DNA of 20,793 nt. Origin: Fonticula alba (lineage: Eukaryota > Opisthokonta > Rotosphaerida > Fonticulaceae). The notes under the pieces are model-generated. The model was not told the origin of the DNA and ran no database searches. It saw only the letters and a list, made by a program, of their open reading frames with translations. A program made the position numbers and the translations under genes. Numbering within the stretch: position 1 is the first letter of the stretch; the number at the start of each line of letters is the position of its first letter. Where the stretch lies: NCBI RefSeq assembly GCF_000388065.1, contig NW_009242974.1, forward strand, positions 3,749-24,541, given 5' to 3'. Positions 11,411 to 20,485 of this stretch are shown here, in pieces.

Positions 11411-14400
11411 ATGGGAATTCCCTTTCTACACTCTCTCCTTGATGATTCGGACAAAGCTAAAACGACCCTGAAAGAACACCTACGATTGACGGCCAACCCG
11501 AGCAATGGTGAGTCCCCAAAAAAAGAATCGAATGTTAAAGAATCTTCGGAAAGTTTAATGTGGCCACTTCCAGTGGACGTGAGCAATATTTCTTATTCAA
11601 TCATGGAGCATAAATTCAAAAAGGGGAATGAGCTTATTAAATTAGGCAGATGTCCTCATCTGATTGAGAAGTTTATCTTGTCTTTCATCGATTTTCTTTC
11701 AAAAGATAATGTATGTAATCAGCATTCTCCACTTCGAATGTCCTATCGGTTATGATATTTGCTAAACCACAGTCTTATTTCAAGTTTCATCCCATTTTCG
11801 TGACCGACGGCTTGCGTCCTAAGAGCAAAATGAATAGTGACCCTCGGATCGACAAGAGCAATGACACATATTCGTTGTGTGAAGATGGGAAATATAAATC
11901 GCCAGAAAGGTACTCGCGTATCCCCAATATGTATCAACCCAACATGATTACATTGATCAAGGCTTAATTACCAATTTGAACTGACTCTCCCAAATTAATT
12001 ACAACTAAGCGGAAGCACGTCAAGGGCCATTGTAGGTGAACCTGCCTCGGAAGATCCCCCTCCGTCTTCTTCGAAGCCGATAAAACTAGGACAGGGTCCA
12101 TCGGACGAAGATCTTAATCAATTGGCTTCCTTAAAAAATGGGATGCCTCATTTGATAAGAATTATTATTTGGCACCTCTCGACCAAAGAGCAACTGTTCC
12201 CAAAAAAGTTAACATTCGTCAATTCAGCAGTCGAAGCTGATGATTTATTGACGGAGCTGAGTCTAGATTTCGGCATTCCTGTTTTAAGGTCCGTGAACTC
12301 GCGTTTTTCCATTGATGGAGGCCATTGTTTGAATCAATCAGCGTCTGACTCTCATGAATCATTAATTGGTTTATCAGCGGTGATACGGATTTCTTGATCC
12401 GCGGTGAAGGCTTCATACCTATGAGTTCCATTTTGCAAAAGGTCGTATTGGATGAGAATGAGCAGTTTAATTTCAACGCCTCCTCGATATTGGACATGGA
12501 TTGCTATTCAACGAAAAAGGTCTTTTCGCAAGGTGCGCTATGAAACCGAGAGAATGGCTTCGCTGTTTAGTCGAGATTCTCAACTAACATATTAAAAGAG
12601 TTGAGCCGGAAGACCCCATGGATTCCCTTGTTTCTTGGAAGCGACCATGGACCGCCAGATCCTTTGGTCATTGAGTCGACAATTGGATTGATCTTAAAAC
12701 AGGTGGTTGAGTCGGTTAAGAACAAACACACGACATCTACGTGTAAATCGACTGATGATTCGATCGAAGAAACAATTCTACATGTGATCGATTTAACACG
12801 ACAAAAAATTACGAACATTAAAACAGATACCAAAAAAAAGTTAAAGGAGAAACAGTCGGAAGCAAGAAAAAGGGGATTTGGTGTGGCATTGACATACTTA
12901 GAAGGTAAACCTAATGGCGAAATCAAAACCGATACTCAAGGCAATAATGAGTCGGCCAAGACGCCATTGGGAGAGGCAATCAAACTTATAAGCAACAAGA
13001 TTATCATGCTTTTGGTTGAAAGCCATATGGAATCATTTAAGAAAGAATTAGGCAGTCTAGTGAGAAATAAGTATTGTGGGGCGATAAAAGCGGCAGAGAT
13101 AAATAATCAGCCCTGTAAATATGTCAAGGCAGCAATCGAGCCTTCAATCGAAGAAGGAGTCCTAGCTGGGATCAATTGGTTAAAGCATGAACTATGCTCT
13201 TCTATAAAACCCGAAGAAATTGCAGACGCGATCTATCGTGAGATCATGCACCAGACGGATGTCAGCAGAAAGAGTGGCTGTGAAGCAATGACAAGGGAGC
13301 TCGGAGTGGCAATCAGAGATACAGTCGATGAAATGGTTGATGATATTATTGGGTTAGGCCAGTTGGGAGATCACTTAAAAAATGCAAAAGAATGTTACGA
13401 CGCCCCAGATGGAGACTATGTCAAAGCCAAACCAAAGGCGAGGTATGGTCGGAAGCATCCTGGATTCAACCTCGATTATCTCTCCATAATCCTTCATCGG
13501 CTCCCATATTTCTCAAGCAATTACGGTGGCTTGGAAAAAGACAAACTTTCCGCGGATTCTCGAAGTGAAAACATAATCATTGTGGATGATAACCATCGGC
13601 AAAATATCTCAAACCACCTGAGCGGTCTCCTGGGGCATAAAATTATGGACAGAATCCTGGCCGGGAGACGCTCGGATCCCCTAAAAATGAACAAAGAACA
13701 ACAAACCAAGAAAATCCGTGAAGGGCATTGTAATGATTGCCTTCAGCTTCAGTTTTTAAGACCTGAACAATCCATCCCACGAGATATTAACCTGGAACTG
13801 ACGTCGTCAATTTGTATTTACTATTCAGCTCTTAAATTATACATTCGTAGCTTGTTTGACAATAGTCGCTACTCGACTCTGGAAATTATGAAAAAGGTTC
13901 ATAAGTTATGGCTGACCGAAATACAGATGTTGAAAGCACAATTGATCATAGCTTTAAAAACACAGAGCGGAAGTATTAATTTCCAAAGAAATGGCTCCAT
14001 TTCGGAGATTGATTTTGATAGGCGCATAACCGCGATTGAACACTTTGTCCGGGAGGGCAATCCTTTAAGTTATGTATGCGACAATGTATCACGGAATGAG
14101 CATCGGCGGATTTTGTTTGCAGTCATCTATGTTTGCGATTTCATGATTGAGACAGTTGCATTATCTGTGTGTGTGGTCTTGGGATTATATGGATACCAAC
14201 AGTCTGCGAGAGTTGAAGCAGTAAAGTCAGGATTAAATGAAACTCTTACTAATATTACCTATGCTTTAGCAAAGGTATCCTACGTCTTTCAACAACAATT
14301 TACGTTTAAGTATAACCGGAGTGTCCACAGTCAGATCTGGACTCTTCAATTTAAAATCTCTTCGGGCAACCTTCTCCAATGGATAGACGAAAAAGACTAC

Positions 14401-16209
14401 CAGGCTATGTATTCCGAGGTTTCTGCGGTCTCCATGGATCAAAATAAAGCACCATCAATCGTTATGAGCAATGTCTCAAATCGCAGTCTTGCGTCAAACG
14501 ATAAATGTAAAACGTGTGTGTTTATTAGAAACAATATCCCAAGGGAGAAAACTCATATGCTGTGGGCTCCTAATAATTCTGACAATGGAGATGGTCCGAC
14601 CATCTGGGATCCTACTCGGCTATCACGCTTCCTTTCTTATTTGGTCTGGTCAATCAACGAGTTTTTTCCCGTGACACATGTGGAAATGCACCAATTCCAT
14701 GCGGACTCGGAGAAAAGGATTGTCTACAATATTTTCAATCGTAGTTGTATGTCGATTGGCGACTATGATTCGATGAAAAAGAATGAAATTTATTCCAAGA
14801 CTATCGAAAATCGCAAGTTTTTTTCTGCGCTTGGCAATAATGATAAAGAACTAGGAGTTGCCTCATGTCTCGAGAGAAACTGGAAAGAACTGGACGAGAT
14901 GTCATGGGAAAGAACAAATGCCAACTGTAAGGATATGAACTTTTCAACCCAAGACCGTGATATCTTAAACAACAGTTTACGTGATATGGAATCAGAGTGG
15001 TTTATGATGAGTGTTCCAAAGGATCGCCAAACTCATCCTGATTATCCGGCTAATATGCTTTGTTATACTCTGATAAATTTCTTGCTTCAGAATCAAGGTC
15101 AAACGATCGATCGTATTCATCTGGCATTCATCATCATGCCATATCTCAACAATATCAGTCTGCTCAAAATTAAAAACAGACTTGTGAAACTTAAATTGAG
15201 GCAAAAAGAAGATGGCCAACTTTCTATCCGTTTCTCTTCAAATCCTTATGCCCATGAGAAAATTATCACACACCCAGATGCCAAATCCGTTCTCAGCATT
15301 TACAATATGGTGATTCTTATTTGTTTAATGAGGGGGAATTCGACCGACAACACATTGACTCTAAAGTCATTTCTCAAGGAGGTAAATCTCACCGGCCCAG
15401 TTCTAAATTCAGCTGTCGCGTTATTGGAAAATCCAGATTGGCTAAAGCTCTCTGACGGAGACTATCAGAGTGACTTGGATGTGGTTCTCACTTGGTGCCT
15501 ACGGAATGTGGAAAGAGAATTCATTGATGGTAGGATCACAAGAATTGGCCGCCTCTCTCGGGGCGGATTCATTAACAACCATTTCCCGGACCTCATAAGC
15601 ACTTACCAGAGTCTGAATCTCAACCAAGAACATAATGTGCTCAATGATGAATCCAAGCCCGACTGCCCCTCTAATGTAACCATCATTTCTGATTTCGACC
15701 GTTTATATAAATCCATCTTGACATCCGAGTCTCCCTTATCAGATCAAGTTAAATCCTCTTTTAACAAGATTACAACTAGAATGCTAAATTTTCCTACCAT
15801 TGAGGAAAATCTTTCAATCTCTCGCCAGGCTCTTTCCCTTATGTCTACCAACAAAGACACTATCAACATGACGGACTGTTCCAAGGAGCTCTTGCGACCT
15901 TTTTTATCATCATTAGCAGAATATGTTCTCGGGATCAAGGATATGGGGTCGAAAAACCATCAATTCTCATTTGATCAATATTACCTCGGTCTGCAGTATG
16001 CCCTCGATATACCCGTTGACCAAAGAGATCGGCGCGACAAAGAGCGGCTTATCACTGGTCTGTCATTGGCGTCCGCCACGTTGTCTTCATGGATGGATAT
16101 TCATTCAGCGCTTGTTGGTCGTTGGCGGGCTTTGAATCGGACTAACGCACAACCTACTTCCTGGGTTGCTCGTCGTCTCATTCACTTTATGAGCAAGTGG
16201 TCCTTCTAG
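11411..16209 (+). CDS. Asteroid-like XPG/FEN1-superfamily nuclease, five coding exons, 1493 aa
   Basis: Exons are 11411-11710, 11773-11909, 12010-12288, 12378-12532 and 12599-16209. They total 4482 nt, an exact multiple of three. Each junction keeps frame and each intron removes a stop or frame change. The start is the ATG giving MGIP, as this superfamily begins with Met-Gly. The N-terminal ~310 residues form a structure-specific nuclease domain, which belongs with DNA repair or replication. Human ASTE1, the best-studied relative, trims 3' overhangs at double-strand breaks. Known Asteroid proteins are about 680 aa, so this one is about twice as long. The last exon alone encodes about 1200 residues, and its C-terminal part matches no family I know. 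Codon use is AT-rich, unlike the GC-rich flanks. The nuclease assignment is firm; Asteroid rather than another XPG subfamily is likely from the SGDTDF and FLGSDH spacing. Substrate and biological role are inference. Confidence 0.85.
11711..11772 (+). other. Intron 1 (62 nt, phase 0)
   Basis: Donor GTATGT and acceptor CCACAG, with ctaaac just before the acceptor. It splits the nuclease domain after residue 100. Removing it joins the frame ending FLSKDN to the frame beginning SYFKFHPIFVTDG, restoring the conserved hydrophobic strand and D112. Confidence 0.85.
11910..12009 (+). other. Intron 2 (100 nt, phase 2)
   Basis: Donor AAAG/GTACTC and acceptor AACTAAG ending at 12009. A CTGAC branch candidate at 11981-11985 lies 25 nt before the acceptor. 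Only this acceptor, of those nearby, restores the frame leading to VEADDLL; the AG at 12034-12035 does not. The junction falls in the variable linker, so it lacks direct support from a conserved motif. Confidence 0.75.
12289..12377 (+). other. Intron 3 (89 nt, phase 2)
   Basis: Donor AAG/GTCCGT and acceptor TTATCAG, with a CTGAC branch candidate at 12345-12349. Splicing creates the serine codon of VLSGDTDFL, joining the strand before the motif (FGIPVL) to the two catalytic aspartates. This is the strongest single proof of the exon structure. Confidence 0.88.
12533..12598 (+). other. Intron 4 (66 nt, phase 1)
   Basis: Donor AAG/GTGCGC, branch CTAAC at 12584-12588 and acceptor TTAAAAG ending at 12598, 11 nt beyond the branch A. 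The alternative acceptor at 12600 would put the long last exon out of frame. Splicing joins KKVFSQ to ELSRKTPWIPLFLGSDH, matching the Asteroid arrangement. Confidence 0.85.
12661..16209 (+). other. C-terminal ~1180-residue region of the Asteroid-like protein, no known family
   Basis: An uninterrupted frame after the last catalytic aspartate. Visible parts: a lysine-rich, probably helical segment at residues 357-383 (runs such as KKKLKEKQSEARKR) that could be a nuclear signal or nucleic-acid contact; a GHCNDC motif (C668, C671); a hydrophobic segment at 795-823 containing D804 and E808; a second CxxC in KCKTC (C927, C930); and a C-terminal helical part ending near the basic WVARRLIHFMSKWSF. 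Composition is that of an ordinary globular protein (mixed polar and hydrophobic, 11 Trp or more), not low complexity. No intron is visible. Homology is unknown to me. Confidence 0.7.
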
Positions 16210-16570
16210 GTTTTCCATCCCCTTTTTATTTTCCAGCTTTTTCTCCCAATCCTATTCTTGCCCCTTCTTCATCTACTTTTCCCCGCTTTCCCCGTTTCTT
16301 CCCTCTGTCGCCGCACTTAGCAGGCCTTGTTCTTTCCCTCCTTTTCTTTTATCTTTTTCGCTCATTCTCTCCCATTTTTCCTCCTTTTCTCCAATGCACC
16401 CACAACCATGTCAATTGCCAGCGTATTTCCTTTTTGCCTTGCACATTGCTGTCCCCTTCATGTACTTAGCGCATTGAGACGAGTGGATGAGGGCAATGTT
16501 TTGGATGGGCATTATGTCTTTCCTTACGCATGTCTTTTATTTGAGTCTATGGCCTATCTATCCGGTTGAT
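16210..16570 (+). other. Pyrimidine-rich 3' flank / probable 3' UTR
   Basis: From just after the stop codon to about 16395 the + strand is almost all T and C, with clusters such as ctttttctccc and ctttccccgtttcttccc. It then returns to mixed sequence. I see no canonical AATAAA in the following few hundred bases, so the poly(A) site cannot be placed. Open frames here (16197-16469, 16327-16569) are Phe/Ser/Pro-rich by-products of the pyrimidine tract. Confidence 0.5.
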
Positions 16571-18700
16571 TATTTCGCAATTGAGTGACAGCTGAGACGG
16601 CCCCTCTGTGCCAGTGTGCCTGATAGGGTGGTGATTATCCTTTGGGGAATATCTCAACATGGGTTGTATTTGAATCTGTCACGCGGCACTGTCCCATTCC
16701 CTGCTCCTTGAAACATCGGCTGCCATAATGTGCATCGCATCTTGGTTTCCCCGTCGGCCGGGAATGGCCGCCCCTTCCCATCCATCTCACAGCTGCAGAT
16801 TGCCCGGCCAGATAGTTGTTCCCCGCTGAGACGAGACACGTTCCCACCAGGCAATAAGGGCCCGCCCCCCCCCCTCCCCCCATAGCCCGTTAGCAGTGCC
16901 AAGTCCCTGTAGAGGACGTGTCCAACATCGATCTCTGCCCCGACAGGCCACAATCCACCGAGTCGATACGCCATGTGAGCTCTTCGATCGTGGCACAGGT
17001 CCGTAGACTCGGCGTCGTCATGAACGTCACTGACAGACTCCTTTCAAGAACATACCGGGGGTACCTTCCTTTGCTCGCTGCCCAGGAACGTTCCTAGCGT
17101 GCCATACAGTAAATGATGCATGATACCGTGCTTATTCTTTTTACAACCCAACATGGCACAATGTAATGGCAGCGACATGACCACGCACCACCAGGGGGTA
17201 CCGAAATTTGTCACTGCGTACTCGGCGGGGAGACGTTTATTGCAAGGCTCCCGATCTAAATGTGTACTCGATCAGTGAATTAGTTGGGGCTTGCAGCACG
17301 GAATGCCTATGGGTGTGTGGGCTGTCCGGATATAGGAATTGCACGACCTCATACCGCGAGACGCAGGACTGCACCACCTTGGAGTCCCTGCCCGCACCCC
17401 GAACATGACCAAGTTCGTGTTGTCACCATGGATGGTCGTCACTGTTGTGGGATCGCAGCATCTAAACATGCCGGACGATCATCGCCCTTGATGATACAAG
17501 TATGGTCCCTGAAAGAAGTCCCCAAGGCATTGGGCTCATCGGGAAGGACTCTGATCGATACCATAACCGTCCTAGCCCGATGAGAAGCGCTATTCACGAA
17601 AGAGGCAAGAGACTACCGGCATCTTGTGGAACAAGCAACATTACCGACAAGTCGAATGCTGTGCAAACGTTCCTTCCATAACCATAGCTGGCATGCATCT
17701 TGACGCGCAGGCTCCCGATTCTAGATCGTCCTGCCGCTATCTGCCCACGCGAGCCACCACGAAGATGTTGCGTCGCCCGGGGAATCTCTACCTTCTCCCG
17801 GACTTAGGAGATTACGAAGATTCACTCAGGGTCGCCATCGCGGATCAGCTCCATGACTCTCGCTAAACGTGCTTGGTACTCGTACAATCATGCACCCGGC
17901 GGCGCTGTCCAGATCCGTCACCTTGGAGGCGACAGTCGCAAAGCAAAAACGGCAGCTCGCTGCACATCGTTCATGGGCTTAGTGCGCCATGCGCCGGGCT
18001 GAGGAGTAGCCTGCAAACGCGAGGACCGCCCGGTCGACAGCGGCGTCTACCACTCACGTCCTTGGTCTTGTATCATGCTTCCAATGGCGAGCAACACCTT
18101 GGCCATCCATCCGCACTGGGCATACCCTTGAAAGACAATGACCAATAATACCCTCCTCGAGCAGAAGATACTCCTCCCTGAGAACGATTCTCCAGTGATA
18201 TATACTCTTCCGATCCCGGGAGACAGACACAAGGGAACCACACACCCGCTCCCGATGTATCTGGGGGCCTCAGTCATGTCCCACCATCGCGGGGGGCACA
18301 CTCTTCCTATACAAGATCTGATTTGCCTCGGGATGCATCCGCTACACTTGAAAGCGACTGACCACGCTCTGCTGTTGACTGTGCCTCCGACTCGGAGTAG
18401 AGCATTTGGATTGAGGGACATCCAGGGGGGGGAGTCGCCAACCTTTCGGGACTCCGGGCTTCTTTCTTGGTGGCAGAGCATGCGGCGCAGCATCGACGGA
18501 CCGGGCACAGTGCTTCGCCGCGGCCACTGTTTGCGAACAGAATGTGCAACCTGGGCCTGGCGACAGACAGGAATCGCTCCTTTTGTCGAGCTGCGAGGCG
18601 GGCAGCATCGGCCTTCCGACGGGCCGGAATGAGGATGCCGGGCAGGCGTCATCCCCTACAGTCGGAGGTCTCGAAAGAGAATCGGTACACAAGAGGGCAT
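16571..18700. other. Intermediate-GC DNA with short protein-like fragments, no gene resolved
   Basis: The composition lies between the AT-rich gene and the GC-rich right arm. Many open frames of 60 to 200 codons occur on both strands (for example 17284-17583 +, 17624-17866 +, 18138-18632 +, 18047-18652 -), with ordinary amino-acid composition but frequent stops and frame changes. I could not chain them by splice sites into a known family. It may be a decayed mobile element or pseudogene, or intergenic sequence. Confidence 0.35.
16894..17097 (+). other. 67-codon protein-like open stretch without a start codon
   Basis: Opens after a TAG at 16891 and ends at TAG 17095-17097. It reads as an ordinary soluble protein segment (contains VEDVSNIDLCPDRPQ and, later, VRRLGVVMNVTDRLLSRTY), unlike the low-complexity frames elsewhere. 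It could be an exon or a fragment of a decayed coding sequence. I do not recognise a family, and no convincing donor or acceptor frames it. Confidence 0.25.
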
Positions 18701-20485
18701 TCGCCACGAGAGGTCCGTCCTGCGCGGACGTCGACCCCCAAGCCTGGCAGTCGCCACGCATAGTGCGCCATGATCTGCTCGGGCAATCGGCCCCTCGTCC
18801 AGGGCGGAGCGCACACACTCATTGCACAAGGAAACGCCCCTTCGCCATCTCGGCGCCGACCCGAGTGCCGGGGAAGCACGCCCTTGGTCCATGGGATCCC
18901 GATCACCGAGACGGCATTTCAGATGGGCGGCCCCCAGTGTGGCCCCGCTGCCATGTCCGATCCCGGACGGGGGCACCCGGCCGTGGCGCCGCACGTCCCC
19001 TTCGGCCAGGGTGCCCTTGCCTGCCTTGCAGCAAAACACCCCCGCAGGGACATGCTCGCGCCGAGCTTGGCTGCACGGCGCCCGTTTCCCCCAAGTCAAC
19101 CATCATGCCTGCCGGGCCAGGGACCGGGAGCATCCATACACCGGCCCGCCTCGCCCGGCGTCCGTCGCAGGGCCACCTCCCATGCCCATACTGCCCGCCG
19201 CATGTCCCGTTCCGATCTGCTCGGGGCGGGCCGGCACCTGGCACGGCACACGTGTGCCCCCACCCAAGATCCTGGGCCCAATGACTCCCCCAGGTGCGCC
19301 ACGAATGACGCCGACCCGCCCTGACCTGCCCCAAGCCACCCGCGCCTGCCCGTCCTGCAGCAACGAACCCGGTGCCAGTGCGCTGGATCGCCGCGTTCAC
19401 AAATGGCCCCCTCGGCGGGACAGAGCAGCCGCATGGGCCCATCGCACACCCCGCCTCCCAGGCACGTCGGGAGAAGGGGTCCCGGCTTCGGCGAAGCCCC
19501 TGCGCCCCGTCGGGCGACACGTGGCCCGCGTGGCAGGCAGATGGCCTTCGAGGGGGCCCACGCCCCCTGGCGACTCGTTCGCCAAGGATGCTCGCCGGGG
19601 CGCAGGGGCTTCGCCGAAGCTGGGACCCCTTCTCCCGACTTGCCCGGGCGATCGACCGCCGGGGCCACCTCGGGGAATCCTCGCAAACACTTGCCCTATC
19701 CCCGCCCACCCGCTTCACATCCGGCCCAATATACTCAAACCAGCCCACACGGATGTCAAGCCCGAAAGCCCCCTCGGCCCACGCGCTGATGTCCTCAGCC
19801 GGCACCACGGACCACCGACAGGCGACCCGTGTGCCGCCATGGGCTTAGTCGCTCCCGGGGGGGAACACCAGCATCAGAGGCCCCCACTTGCGCACACACA
19901 CAGGGGGACGCCCCACGTGGCGCCCGATGCCGAGACCACCCCAGCTGGGCTTTTGTTATTGTTTGACGCACTCGGCGATGGCGAACATTCGCCCGAGTAA
20001 GAAACATTGGCTGCTCGGGCCCAGATGGCCCATGGTCGCTTCCCATGGCGCAACTAAAATCACCCTCGCCATTCGCCCACCTTCTCTGACCCCGTTCAAC
20101 CAACATGCGCCGAGTCGACTCCCATCGCGAAATAATCCGATTAAATAATCCTGATATTCATCGGCCGGCCCGGGGTGGCACTCCGCCGAGCGTTGGCAAT
20201 CGGGGAATCATGGCACGGTCGCGGCAGTGTGGCTTTGCAGATGCCTCCCCGGTCGGCGGCCTTTCGTCGCTTCCCAGTGAGCCCTCTCCTCCTCGCCGCC
20301 GGGATGTCCCCCGTCTCATGGCACGGCATCCCCGAGAAATGGGTCTTCCTGCCGGTCGATGCGCCGATGGCGACGCAAGCCCCCTGGCTTCGAGAGGGCA
20401 CTGCTGAGCCTGCCCGCGCGGTTTGTCCCATTTCCCCCCGGCCACCCACATCGTCCCGCATGGACCACCCCTGGTGGACACTCAC
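18701..20485. other. GC-rich right arm, no gene resolved
   Basis: High GC returns here. Competing open frames lie on both strands and I cannot tell which, if any, is coding. The most protein-like segment is on the minus strand at about 19689-19808 (contains AEDISAW, DIRVGWFEYIGPDVKR), lying just beyond the inverted repeat at 19461-19644. Upstream it closes at a stop. There is no database evidence available to me. Confidence 0.35.
19461..19644. repeat. 49-bp near-perfect inverted repeat, 86-bp spacer
   Basis: Left arm 19461-19509 and right arm 19596-19644 are reverse complements at 47 of 49 positions by my alignment. The arms contain the core gcttcggcgaagcccctgcg, which is itself partly palindromic (cttcggcgaag). 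The match is far longer than the short GC-rich palindromes expected by chance here. It could form a cruciform or a long RNA hairpin. It could also be a small foldback or MITE-like element, or two opposed copies of a dispersed genomic repeat. No target-site duplication was identified. Confidence 0.85.

Larger units (their letters stand above)
11411..12660 (+). other. Nuclease (PIN/XPG) domain of the Asteroid-like protein, exons 1-4 and start of exon 5
   Basis: Residue numbers refer to the spliced protein. The XPG N-terminal part holds LPVD (D56, equivalent to FEN1 D34) and PIFVTDG (D112, equivalent to D86) followed by basic RPKSK. A Pro/Ser/acidic linker (about 150-185) replaces the usual helical arch region. 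The internal part holds VEADDLL (E221 and D223, equivalent to E158 and E160), then VLSGDTDFL (D241 and D243, equivalent to D179 and D181). After CYSTKKVF comes PLFLGSDH (D306, equivalent to D233), where ASTE1 has an LCGNDH-type motif. All seven acidic ligands are present, so activity is plausible. I see no helix-hairpin-helix after D306, as in Asteroid proteins and unlike FEN1. Confidence 0.8.

Noticed and set aside
12601-16209. Reading the long frame as a complete intronless gene starting at 12601
   Set aside because: Position 12601 is TTG, and the frame stays open upstream to the 12598 acceptor. The first in-frame ATG is only at 13006. The last catalytic motif (FLGSDH) lies at the very start of this frame and needs the upstream exons.
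17404-17583. Faint LSm-like look (VRVVTMDGRHCCG) in a short + strand frame
   Set aside because: Only the V-T-DGR-G pattern fits. The second Sm motif is not recognisable without assuming frameshifts, so I do not call it.
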